In this document: positions 1 through 6,466 of the stretch, in pieces
Layout: each line of letters begins with the position of its first letter
How positions within the stretch are numbered: position 1 is the stretch's first letter
Origin: Membranihabitans marinus
GTDB lineage: Bacteria > Bacteroidota > Bacteroidia > Chitinophagales > Saprospiraceae
DNA: 64,000 bases
NCBI RefSeq assembly: GCF_021729155.1
Contig: NZ_JAJQYA010000006.1
Location: 1 to 64,000, forward strand
Reading direction: 5' to 3'
Program-made: the position numbers and the translations under genes
Notes under the pieces: model-generated
Told to the model about the DNA's origin: nothing
What the model saw: the letters and a program-made list of their open reading frames with translations, nothing else
The model's database searches: none

Positions 1-100
1 TTTGTGTGCAAATGGTTATAAAATACGCAGCATTCCAAGCATAATTCCAAAAAGAAGCACGAATGGAGGCACTGCGAAATTTATGTTGATATTTGCCCAT
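1..100 (-). CDS. REP-associated tyrosine transposase (RAYT), 5' part only, cut by window edge
   Basis: Translating the minus strand from the ATG at 100-98 gives 33 uninterrupted codons running off the window. The peptide starts MGKYQHKF and contains WNYAWNAAYFITIC, which matches the characteristic N-terminus of RAYT / Y1 (HUH) single-strand transposases (TnpA_REP, PF01797 type), where an N-terminal basic stretch is followed by a YFIT(I/L)CT strand. The HUH catalytic histidines and the tyrosine would lie beyond the edge. RAYTs are thought to mobilise or maintain palindromic REP elements, and such a palindrome lies 61 bases upstream of the start (161-180), with a further copy at 10592-10613. 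Family assignment comes from the N-terminal motif alone; whether the rest of the gene is intact is unknown. Confidence 0.75.
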   Translation of the reverse strand, partial: MGKYQHKFRSASIRASFWNYAWNAAYFITICTQ

Positions 101-160
101 TATAATTTAAACATTAGATGTCAATCACAAATTCCATTATGATAAATTAACTACCCTATT

Positions 161-180
161 AGACGCAAAATCTTGCGTCT
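161..180. repeat. REP-like palindrome, GACGCAA/TTGCGTC type
   Basis: AGACGCAA, a four-base loop AATC, then TTGCGTCT: a perfect 8-bp stem just upstream of the RAYT gene. A second full copy with a TGCC loop is at 10592-10613, and a half copy (TTGCGTCTC) at 349-357. The loop differs while the stem is kept, as expected for a structured, mobilised REP-type element. Confidence 0.75.
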
Positions 181-250
181 CTACAATGGGTGATATGGAA
201 AATCTATGTGTTATATATTTTATCATCTATCCAATGTAAATGATTATTAA

Positions 251-308
251 TGGTCAATGGTCAATGGTTAATTGTTAGTTGTGAATGGTCAATTGTTAGT
301 TGTGAATG
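251..308. repeat. Short direct repeats in a 477-bp gene-free stretch (101-577)
   Basis: An 18-base unit, AATTGTTAGTTGTGAATG, occurs at 270-287 and again at 291-308, preceded by three copies of TGGTCAA/TGGTTAA. The rest of 101-577 holds the REP-like palindrome, its half copy near 349, and a dispersed AAATGTAATTCGTATTA motif at 476-492. No convincing gene lies in this stretch; the only open frame (250-450) is made of these repeats. Confidence 0.6.
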
Positions 309-475
309 TGAGCGAGTGAAGTGCGAAGCATCGCAAAGAACTAATGTCTTGCGTCTCCTCGCCTTGTTTTTCGTCCTGTCTGTCATTATTTTCAATAAGA
401 ACAATATCATGAATAGGATTAGGCATTATAATATCCAATTAACGAACTAATTCGTACAGTGTATTGCTTTATTCC

Positions 476-492
476 AAATGTAATTCGTATTA
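476..492 (+). repeat. Dispersed AAATGnAnTTnGTATTA end motif, copy 1
   Basis: AAATGTAATTCGTATTA. Identical at 2505-2521, and in related form (AAATG-CATTTG-GTATAA) at 49783-49800 (+) and on the minus strand at 13252-13282 and 39852-39882. All copies are intergenic. Confidence 0.5.
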
Positions 493-577
493 ATCAAGAT
501 ATTTCCATAATGGCGGGCATGAAGTATATTACATTATTTTATGAAAATGACGATAATTCCATGTAAATTAAACAAAT

Positions 578-1114
578 ATGAAAGATTGTTTTCCGATTTT
601 AAAATCACAAAGGCTCATTTTAAGACAAATTGTCGAATCTGATTTAGAAAATGTGTACAAAGGCCTTTCCCATCCCGAAGTGGTTAGGTATTATGGCGTT
701 GAGTTCAATAGCCTAGAAGCCACGGTAGAGCAAATGAATTGGTTCGCTGATCTTGAAAAAAATGGTAATGGGATGTACTGGGCTATTTGTTCGAACGGGG
801 ACGGCAGTTTTATGGGAGCTGGAGGTTTAAGCGATTTAAGTCAAAAAAATAAAAAAGCGGAAATTGGGTTTTGGCTTTTGCCCGAAAGCTGGGGAAAAGG
901 TATTATGACTGAAGGACTGCCTCTTATCTTAAATTATGCATTTGATATTTTAGGACTTCATAGAGTGGAGGGATTTGTGGAGTCAAAAAATAGTAATTGT
1001 AAGAAGGCCTTAGAAAAATTGAATTTTAATTGGGAAGGAAGGATGAGAGACTGTGAAATTAAAAATGGTGAATTTATTAGTTTAGACATTTATTCAAAAT
1101 TATCGAATGAATAA
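578..1114 (+). CDS. GNAT family N-acetyltransferase (RimJ/RimL type)
   Basis: This 178-residue protein has the layout of ribosomal-protein/small-molecule N-acetyltransferases: an N-terminal strand ending in LRQIVESDLENVY, a central EIGFWLLPESWGKGIMTEG that forms the acetyl-CoA binding V/R-x-x-G-x-G/A region (here WGKGIMTEG), and a C-terminal HRVEGFVESKNSNCKKALEKLNF typical of RimJ/RimL proteins. It should transfer acetyl from acetyl-CoA to an amine in the cytoplasm; the acceptor cannot be predicted, since this subfamily includes ribosomal alanine acetyltransferases and antibiotic or polyamine acetylators. Length is normal and the ATG start at 578 fits the domain boundary. It stands alone, with repeat-rich DNA upstream and a membrane protein downstream on the same strand. 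Confidence 0.85.
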   Translation: MKDCFPILKSQRLILRQIVESDLENVYKGLSHPEVVRYYGVEFNSLEATVEQMNWFADLEKNGNGMYWAICSNGDGSFMGAGGLSDLSQKNKKAEIGFWLLPESWGKGIMTEGLPLILNYAFDILGLHRVEGFVESKNSNCKKALEKLNFNWEGRMRDCEIKNGEFISLDIYSKLSNE

Positions 1115-1261
1115 AATAGTTAGTATTTCTATTATCTTTAAAAGGCAGTTAACTCTAGGGTTTTATTTTAGCTGGAGGGCAGTTTGAGTTGGGGAAGCTG
1201 TTTATTAAAGGCTTACTCATGGAAAAGTTCGTTATTGATAGAATTGTACAAAATATATGAA

Positions 1262-1984
1262 ATGATATATGTAATTATTGGCTTGAGTATTCTTTTTTTT
1301 GCCATGGCATTTTTGCTGACGGAAAATAATGCCAAATATCTTCTTTCTGGTTACAACACGATGAAGGAAGAAGAGAGAAAAAATGTAGACCTTAAATCCT
1401 TCATACCGTACTATAGAAAGTTTCACATATTTTTAGCCATTTCCTTTCTCCTTCTTGGCCTAGGAATAAATCTAATTAATAAAAATATGGCCGGAATATT
1501 TTTAGGGGTTTATCCCATTTTGGCCTATATGTTTTTTATGATATCCAGTTCGAAATTTTCAGGAGGATTAAAAACAAAGTCCAATAAAATCGGCGTCATT
1601 GTTCTCTCCGCTTCGCTGCTCTTCGTCATAAGTCTTTTGACCTATGGATATCGAGAAAGCAAGATCATCGTAGACTATCAAAAAATTGAATTTACGGGGA
1701 TGTATGGGGAGACCTTAAACGGAGATGAAATAAAGCGTATTGAAATTGAGAACGATTTGCCAATTATTAAGCAGAAAACAAACGGCTTTGCCCTTGGAAA
1801 TCTGCGAAAAGGATTTTTTAAAACTGAAGATGGCGAAATCATCAAGTTAATTTTAAATTCAGATCAAAAGCCGTTTATTTTATTTACCATGGTTAACGGG
1901 GAAAAAATATATTACTCAGCCAAAGAAAAATCGAATGAATCAATACTGGAAGACATCGGTAAAGTATTTCGGATTAAAGGATAG
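1262..1984 (+). CDS. DUF3784-like membrane protein with C-terminal soluble domain
   Basis: From the ATG at 1262 the protein begins MIYVIIGLSILFFAMAFLL, a first membrane helix, followed by NAKYLLSGYNTM and EERKNVDLKSF, then two more helices (FHIFLAISFLLLGLGI, AGIFLGVYPILAYMFFM) and a fourth (IGVIVLSASLLFVISLL). The helix - YLLSGYNTM - soluble loop - two-helix pattern is that of DUF3784 proteins, which have no known function. About 90 residues follow the fourth helix and contain beta-rich sequence (KIEFTGMYGETLNGDEIKRIEI), resembling a PH-like or bacterial PH domain; that comparison is inference. The open frame extends to a TTG at 1184, but the 26 extra residues would put a polar stretch before the first helix, so the ATG is preferred. 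Confidence 0.6.
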   Translation: MIYVIIGLSILFFAMAFLLTENNAKYLLSGYNTMKEEERKNVDLKSFIPYYRKFHIFLAISFLLLGLGINLINKNMAGIFLGVYPILAYMFFMISSSKFSGGLKTKSNKIGVIVLSASLLFVISLLTYGYRESKIIVDYQKIEFTGMYGETLNGDEIKRIEIENDLPIIKQKTNGFALGNLRKGFFKTEDGEIIKLILNSDQKPFILFTMVNGEKIYYSAKEKSNESILEDIGKVFRIKG

Positions 1985-2062
1985 TCACTCATAAGTACAC
2001 TGAGCGCTATTGGCGATTGATAACATTACCGTGAATTGCCAGTATATATACTTCCATCTGTA

Positions 2063-2160
2063 TTATTCTTCGAAGTAATTCTCAGGAAAAAGTTTATTCT
2101 CATATTTTTCCGCTATTGCTTTCAAAGTTGCCTTTTTCTCCATTTCCGAAGCTGTGACTA
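2063..2160 (-). pseudogene. Possible 3' remnant of a lost gene
   Basis: On the minus strand the frame ending in TAA at 2065-2063 reads as a coding-like C-terminus: LVTASEMEKKATLKAIAEKY followed by ENKLFPENYFEE. Upstream it runs straight into the repeat at 2160-2270, where the reading becomes repeat-derived and then hits a stop. The composition (charged helix ending in a P-E-N-Y-F-E-E tail) resembles the ends of small flavin-binding or similar enzymes, but no family can be named. The likely history is a gene whose 5' part was replaced by repeat DNA. Confidence 0.3.
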
Positions 2161-2270
2161 GCCTACACACGACGCAGTGGTCGTCTTCCCTCAATTTTAT
2201 TATGTTATTTTTGAAAAATGTAATTTAATCATTATTAATATAAATGTTCTCTCGACGCAGCACAGGGGGT
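2160..2270. repeat. Dispersed repeat shared with 10674-10795
   Basis: The stretch with ACGACGCAGTGGTCGT, then TCAATTTTATTATG, TTGAAAAATGTAATTTAAT and CTCGACGCAGCACA recurs with a few changes at about 10674-10750, the hairpin part being found again at 10790-10803. Both copies are intergenic and both contain the odd combination of an AT-rich spacer and a GC-rich GCAGCACA end. The surrounding gene-free stretch (1985-2573) also holds a probable gene remnant (2063-2160) and an AAATGTAATTCGTATTA motif (2505-2521). Confidence 0.6.
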
Positions 2271-2493
2271 AAAAATCTATCGAATTTCGCTTCCAATTTA
2301 TATTGCTGTGCCGCCGGCCATGGATGTTTTTGGACCTTGATGCTCTTCTATGGTGATTATACGAATTACATTTATAATTAACGGTAATCTTTCGATTTAT
2401 TAGAAGTTTTACTTTGTTTAAAATACTCGCCGTAGCTACGGCTATGCCTGTGTTTTTAGCCTCGTCAAACTTCAAATACTCTCGAAATCTTTT

Positions 2494-2521
2494 CCGTCAT
2501 TATAAAATGTAATTCGTATTA
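2494..2521 (+). repeat. Dispersed 28-bp element, copy 2
   Basis: CCGTCATTATAAAATG followed by TAATTCGTATTA. The 5' half (C-G-x-T-C-A-T-x-ATAAAATG) matches the minus-strand copy at 39852-39882, so the shared unit is longer than the AAATG...GTATTA core. Confidence 0.5.
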
Positions 2522-2573
2522 TTGATTTATTCTGTTCCATTGAAGTAAATAGATTTGTGATATCAAAAAATTA

Positions 2574-3503
2574 TTAGTCCATCTCAAATACAACCTTTGA
2601 TTTTGATTGTCTTTTTTCTACTGCAGACAGTGCTTCTCGTGCATTTGACAAATCGTAAATCTGTGGTTTTTTCACCGTTATTTTACCTTCTTCAACCCAT
2701 TGAATGACTTCATTGAATTTATTGGCTTCCATTCTTGTAATGGTCATTTTTCCCGAAATCTTATATTTTTCTAATTCGGAAGTTGAAGGGGGCTGGGTAG
2801 TTGAAATGATGACTCCTCCAGTTTTAACTAGAGCATAGGATTTGGCTAGAGTTGGACCACCTACCAGGTCTAAAATGACATCTAAATCATTTAATTCTGT
2901 TGAAAAATCAGTGGCTGCGTAGTCAATAACACGGTCAATTCCCAAATCTTGTAGTTCTTGAATTTTTTCTCCTGTCGCCGTACCTATTACAAAAAGTCCT
3001 TTATGCTTAGCGATTTGGACTGCCATTTGGCCTACGGCTCCACCAGCACCATGTATCAATATTTTTTGACCTTTTTTAATATCTGCATCTTCAATAAGAG
3101 TTGTATATGCCGTGCCCAAAGAAAATGGTAAAGTAGCAGCTTCTGTAAAATGAATTGACTTGGGTTTGGGCATTATTTCATCCTCATTCACGGCTACATA
3201 TTCTGCATATGTGCCACCTTGCATAAAATTGGGCATTACCATCACTTCATCTCCCTTATTGTATAGATTAGTTTCTTTCCCAACTTCTGTAATGATTCCA
3301 GCACCTTCCCAACCCATGGTAAACGGAAAAGGTTTATTCAATTGACCGGATAAAAACCCAGATCGAATTTTGTAATCTACTGGATTTACGGACGACGCTT
3401 TTAAGTGAACCAATACTTGATTTGGAAGAATTTTAGGAAGAGGAATTTCAACATTTTCTAAAACAGAATTATCTCCGTATTGATGAATTTGAGTCGCTTT
3501 CAT
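2574..3503 (-). CDS. NADP-dependent zinc-free alcohol dehydrogenase / quinone oxidoreductase (MDR superfamily)
   Basis: This 309-residue cytoplasmic enzyme has an N-terminal GroES-like domain (GWEGAGIITEVG, roughly residues 60-75) and a Rossmann domain with the nucleotide loop HGAGGAVGQMAVQIAK (about 150-165), as in quinone oxidoreductase/zeta-crystallin and enoyl-reductase type members of the medium-chain dehydrogenase superfamily. No structural zinc cysteine cluster is visible. It probably reduces quinones or alpha,beta-unsaturated carbonyls with NADPH. The ATG at 3503 faces the divergent HxlR regulator at 3597 with a 93-bp shared gap, so regulation by that HxlR protein is likely; HxlR regulators commonly control electrophile-detoxifying oxidoreductases. 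Confidence 0.85.
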   Translation of the reverse strand: MKATQIHQYGDNSVLENVEIPLPKILPNQVLVHLKASSVNPVDYKIRSGFLSGQLNKPFPFTMGWEGAGIITEVGKETNLYNKGDEVMVMPNFMQGGTYAEYVAVNEDEIMPKPKSIHFTEAATLPFSLGTAYTTLIEDADIKKGQKILIHGAGGAVGQMAVQIAKHKGLFVIGTATGEKIQELQDLGIDRVIDYAATDFSTELNDLDVILDLVGGPTLAKSYALVKTGGVIISTTQPPSTSELEKYKISGKMTITRMEANKFNEVIQWVEEGKITVKKPQIYDLSNAREALSAVEKRQSKSKVVFEMD

Positions 3504-3515
3504 ATATTGATATAT

Positions 3516-3543
3516 TTTGTTTTGACAAATCTATATACCTTTG
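3516..3543 (+). promoter_or_regulatory. Candidate Bacteroidota-type promoter for the HxlR gene
   Basis: TTTG at 3516-3519 (a second at 3521-3524) precedes TACCTTTG at 3536-3543, a match to the Bacteroidota -7 element TAnnTTTG. The 16-base spacing is a little shorter than the usual 19-21. It lies in the divergent gap and would fire rightward, about 55 bases before the ATG at 3597. Confidence 0.4.
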
Positions 3544-3596
3544 CCTAAAAAATAGATCAATCTTAATTATTGGGCATACGTAAATTTTTTAGACTT

Positions 3597-3953
3597 ATGG
3601 AAAATAAAAGAACTCGGAAGCTAAAAGATTACAATCCGGGCAACTGCCCCGTGATATATTCCTTGAATAGGATAGGTAATCGATGGAAGTTATTAGTGAT
3701 TCATTATATCAAGCAGGGGCACAATAGGTACAGCACCTTGCAAAAAGTGATCCCGGATATTAGCCGACAAACCTTGACCAACCAACTAAGGGAATTGGAA
3801 GCAGACGGTATACTTGAACGGACAGTTTTTCCCCAAATTCCGCCCAAAGTGGAATATAAGTTAACCGAACTCGGACTTAGTTTACAGCCCATCATTCATG
3901 AAATGAGTAAATGGGGACTGCAGTTTGTCAATCCCGATCAAGATGAAAAATAA
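3597..3953 (+). CDS. HxlR family winged-helix regulator 1
   Basis: The 118-residue product has the HxlR (PF01638) signature: CPVIYSLNRIGNRWKLLVIH near the start (Cys about residue 17), then the recognition region RYSTLQKVIPDISRQTLTNQLRELEADGIL and the wing TVFPQIPPKVEYKLTELG, ending in a dimerisation helix. The conserved N-terminal cysteine of the family can sense electrophiles in some members (YodB/HypR type), and it is present here. The open frame starts at a TTG at 3570, but the ATG at 3597 gives the normal family length. It is divergent from the MDR oxidoreductase (2574-3503) and followed by an aldo/keto reductase, both plausible targets. Confidence 0.88.
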   Translation: MENKRTRKLKDYNPGNCPVIYSLNRIGNRWKLLVIHYIKQGHNRYSTLQKVIPDISRQTLTNQLRELEADGILERTVFPQIPPKVEYKLTELGLSLQPIIHEMSKWGLQFVNPDQDEK

Positions 3954-4050
3954 TGACAATCGACCTCTTTTCGAAGAACAACGTTTTTGTGTTTAAAAGT
4001 TCTGGTTAATTTTGAAATGTAAAGAGTGATTATAAATATCAAATAATAAG

Positions 4051-4899
4051 ATGATGAAAAAACTAATCCTGAATGATGGACATGAAATCCCTGTTTTGGG
4101 ATTTGGAACCTATAAAGCTAGAGAACAAGAAGGAATTGACGCCGTAGTATCAGCTATCTCCAATGGGTATTCTCTAATCGACACCGCATCTATTTATGGA
4201 AATGAAGAAGCCGTAGGGAAAGGAAGCCAGGAAAGCGGAGTGGCTAGAGAGCATGTATATATAACCACCAAATTGTGGCGTGAGTGCCTAGGCTATGAAT
4301 CAACGAAAATAGAATTTGAAAAATCTCTAAAGAGACTTAAGGTAGATTACCTCGATTTATACCTAATTCACTGGCCTGCAAATGCTAAAAATTATGAGAA
4401 TTGGCAAAAGGCCAATGCCGATTCCTGGCGGGCAATGGAAGATTTGCAAGCGGAAGGCAGAATAAAATCTATTGGGGTTAGTAATTTTTTTGTAGAACAT
4501 TTAGAAGCGTTATTTCAAACAGCCCGAGTGATCCCATCCATTAACCAATTGGAATTTCATCCCGGATATTGGCAGCAGGATTTGGTCGAATATTGCAAAA
4601 TGAAAGACATTGTTGTAGAGTCATGGTCTCCTTTAGCAAAGGGAAAGGTTTTTGGCAATGAAGTGCTGAAAAGCATAGCGGAGAAGCACAACAAGTCCGT
4701 TGCACAAGTTTGTTTGAGATGGGTTATTCAACACCAATTAGTCGTTATCCCAAAATCATCGACTCCCCAGCGAATAAAAGAAAACATGGAAATCTTTGAT
4801 TTTGAACTCACTGATACAGAGATGGATTCTATAAACGCACTTCCTAAAATGGGCTTCAGCGGAGAGATGCCGAATAGCTGGCCAGATATAGTGAAATAG
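4051..4899 (+). CDS. Aldo/keto reductase
   Basis: A full-length 282-residue aldo/keto reductase, most like the AKR5 / 2,5-diketogluconate reductase group. The catalytic tetrad is visible: Asp44 and Tyr49 in IDTASIYGNEEAVG, Lys74 in TTKLW, His107 in YLIHWP. The family signature GVSNF follows, and VIPKSSTPQRIKEN near the C-terminus is the NADPH 2'-phosphate binding region. It should reduce aldehydes or ketones with NADPH in the cytoplasm. A second methionine directly follows the first, so the start could be 4051 or 4054. It lies about 100 bp behind the HxlR gene on the same strand, which suggests shared control, although no overlap proves an operon. Confidence 0.92.
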   Translation: MMKKLILNDGHEIPVLGFGTYKAREQEGIDAVVSAISNGYSLIDTASIYGNEEAVGKGSQESGVAREHVYITTKLWRECLGYESTKIEFEKSLKRLKVDYLDLYLIHWPANAKNYENWQKANADSWRAMEDLQAEGRIKSIGVSNFFVEHLEALFQTARVIPSINQLEFHPGYWQQDLVEYCKMKDIVVESWSPLAKGKVFGNEVLKSIAEKHNKSVAQVCLRWVIQHQLVVIPKSSTPQRIKENMEIFDFELTDTEMDSINALPKMGFSGEMPNSWPDIVK

Positions 4900-4967
4900 A
4901 AAATTGGTATAATTCGATTTATCGAAAGACGTGTTTTACCCTAGCACGATGGTAAGACAATTTTTAA

Positions 4968-5001
4968 AAACATACCACTTGTACTTTTTTTTTGTATGTT
5001 T
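4968..5001. promoter_or_regulatory. Candidate TetR operator overlapping the tetR promoter
   Basis: AAACATAC at 4968-4975 and its inverse GTATGTTT at 4994-5001 flank 18 bases, directly before the TetR-family ATG at 5007. The left half, AAACATACCA, is repeated exactly at 5624-5633 ahead of the next gene. TATGTTTG at 4995-5002 also fits a TAnnTTTG promoter element, but it sits only five bases before the ATG. Confidence 0.45.
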
Positions 5002-5006
5002 GTACT

Positions 5007-5609
5007 ATGGATCAAAAATTAAAGTCCGAGCTTACTAAGCAAAATATTGTAGATAAGGCATTTATACTGTTTTATGAAAATGGCTATAAATCGACCAGTA
5101 TCAATGATGTAATGAGGGCTTCAAAGATGTCTAAGGGTGCATTTTATCATCATTATCAAAACAAAGACCAACTCGGTTTAGAGGTCATTCAATCGAAAGT
5201 TCAAAAAAGAGTATATGAAGGTATGATCCAGCCTTTGACTAAGAAAGGAAATTCAATAGATATATTGAAAACTACTTTTATAAAGAGAATTAAGTCATTT
5301 CTCGATTACGAAAAACAACACGGCTGTCCTTTAAATAATTTAATTAACGAGATTGGAGATTTTGAAAGGAGCTATCAAAATGCCTTAAAAAATATTGTGG
5401 AACATTGGAAGAAGACCTTAGTGGATCTCGTTGAAAAGGGAAAAATGGAGGATGAAATAAAAAAGGATGTGTCCAGCGAAGCTGTGGCTGTATATTTAAT
5501 TAGTGCATTTGAAGGTATTCGAGGAATGAGAAAATTGTACGACAATGACATTATCATTGACCAATACATAGCGGGGGTATCCTTATTCTTAGATCAATTA
5601 AAAAAATAA
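5007..5609 (+). CDS. TetR/AcrR family transcriptional regulator
   Basis: The 200-residue product begins MDQKLKSELTKQNIVDKAF and shows the TetR DNA-binding domain (IVDKAFILFYENGYKSTSIN to MSKGAFYHHYQNKDQLGLEV, residues about 13-60) followed by a helical ligand domain containing HGCPLNNLINEIGDF, the pattern of TetR_C domains in YcdC/AcuR-like repressors. The frame opens at a TTG at 4992, but the ATG at 5007 gives the standard N-terminus. It probably represses itself and the two downstream genes (haloacid dehalogenase-like and SDR), because the motif AAACATACCA occurs before this gene and before the next. The ligand is unknown. Confidence 0.9.
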   Translation: MDQKLKSELTKQNIVDKAFILFYENGYKSTSINDVMRASKMSKGAFYHHYQNKDQLGLEVIQSKVQKRVYEGMIQPLTKKGNSIDILKTTFIKRIKSFLDYEKQHGCPLNNLINEIGDFERSYQNALKNIVEHWKKTLVDLVEKGKMEDEIKKDVSSEAVAVYLISAFEGIRGMRKLYDNDIIIDQYIAGVSLFLDQLKK

Positions 5610-5623
5610 ATTTTTTTGCCAAA

Positions 5624-5646
5624 AAACATACCAGTTGGAATGTTTT
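5624..5646. promoter_or_regulatory. Candidate TetR operator, imperfect palindrome
   Basis: ACATACCAGTTGGAATGT at 5626-5643 is an 18-bp inverted repeat (ACAT-x-CCA / TGG-x-ATGT) with one mismatched pair, embedded in A and T runs, 19 bases before the next start codon. It shares AAACATACCA with the site at 4968. Its size and symmetry suit a TetR dimer. Confidence 0.5.
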
Positions 5647-5664
5647 TATATAATCACATAATAC

Positions 5665-6459
5665 ATGAAAAGTAACAGAAGAAGTTTTATTAAAGACTCG
5701 GCGATGCTAGGCATAGCTGGGACTACCTTACCACAATTTGGTTTTGCATCCACTGCAACCACTGAGAATTCATTAAACACATCAAGACCTAAAGTGTTAT
5801 TTTTCGATGTCAATGAGACCTTACTCGATTTAACTGCCATGAAGTCCAGTGTGGGCAAGGTACTGGGAGGGCGAAGTGAATTGCTCCCACTCTGGTTTAC
5901 CACTATGTTGCAATATTCTTTGGTGTCAACTGTAGGCAGACAATACAATGATTTTGGCATTATAGGTGCTGCCGCATTGCAAATGGTGGCTGCCAACAAC
6001 GGTATTTCCATAACTGAAAAAGAGGCTAGAGAGGCTATTTTGGGACCTATCCGTTCTTTGCCTGCACATCCAGAAGTCAAGGATTCATTGCAAGCCTTAA
6101 AGGATGCGGGTTACAAACTTGTTTCCTTCACCAATTCATCGAATAAAGGAGTGAAAACACAATTTGAAAATGCAGGTTTGCTGGAGTATTTTGAAGAACG
6201 ACTGAGTATAGAAGACATCGGGAAATTCAAACCTCATACCGATGCATACGATTGGGCAGCCCGAAAAATGAATGTAAAGCCAGAAGAATGTTTCTTGGTG
6301 GCCGCTCATGGCTGGGATATAGCCGGTGCGTTTTGGGCAGGCTGGAGAGGAGGTTTTGTTGGCCGACCTGGTGCTCAATTATATCCTTTGGCTCCTACAC
6401 CGGAAATCAATGAAAAGGATTTAAACTTAGTATCTAAAAAATTAATAGAATTAAGCTAG
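5665..6459 (+). CDS. Tat-exported haloacid dehalogenase type II-like HAD hydrolase
   Basis: The 264-residue protein starts with a twin-arginine signal (NRRSFIKDSAMLGIAG, then an alanine-rich cleavage region). The mature part has HAD motif I FDVNETLLDL (nucleophile Asp about residue 48), motif II SFTNSSN, motif III Lys in KFKPHTDAYDW, and the AAHGWDIAGAFWAG motif IV that is typical of (S)-2-haloacid dehalogenases. Known members hydrolyse short 2-haloalkanoic acids to 2-hydroxy acids; a close relative with another small substrate is equally possible. Export through Tat would place it in the periplasm. It lies behind a TetR gene with a candidate operator in between, and seven bases before an SDR gene, so the three probably form one regulated unit. 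Confidence 0.85.
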   Translation: MKSNRRSFIKDSAMLGIAGTTLPQFGFASTATTENSLNTSRPKVLFFDVNETLLDLTAMKSSVGKVLGGRSELLPLWFTTMLQYSLVSTVGRQYNDFGIIGAAALQMVAANNGISITEKEAREAILGPIRSLPAHPEVKDSLQALKDAGYKLVSFTNSSNKGVKTQFENAGLLEYFEERLSIEDIGKFKPHTDAYDWAARKMNVKPEECFLVAAHGWDIAGAFWAGWRGGFVGRPGAQLYPLAPTPEINEKDLNLVSKKLIELS

Positions 6460-6466
6460 AATCAAT

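Noticed and set aside
250-450. 66-codon plus-strand open frame
   Set aside because: It consists of short direct repeats (WLIVSCEWSIVSCE) and a REP half copy; no domain, no conserved start context.
2200-2475. 91-codon minus-strand open frame
   Set aside because: It overlaps the dispersed repeat and has low-quality His/Asn/Arg-rich sequence without any domain pattern.
5646-6080. 144-codon minus-strand frame opposite the dehalogenase
   Set aside because: The plus strand has a complete HAD domain with signal and motifs; the antisense peptide has no recognisable pattern.
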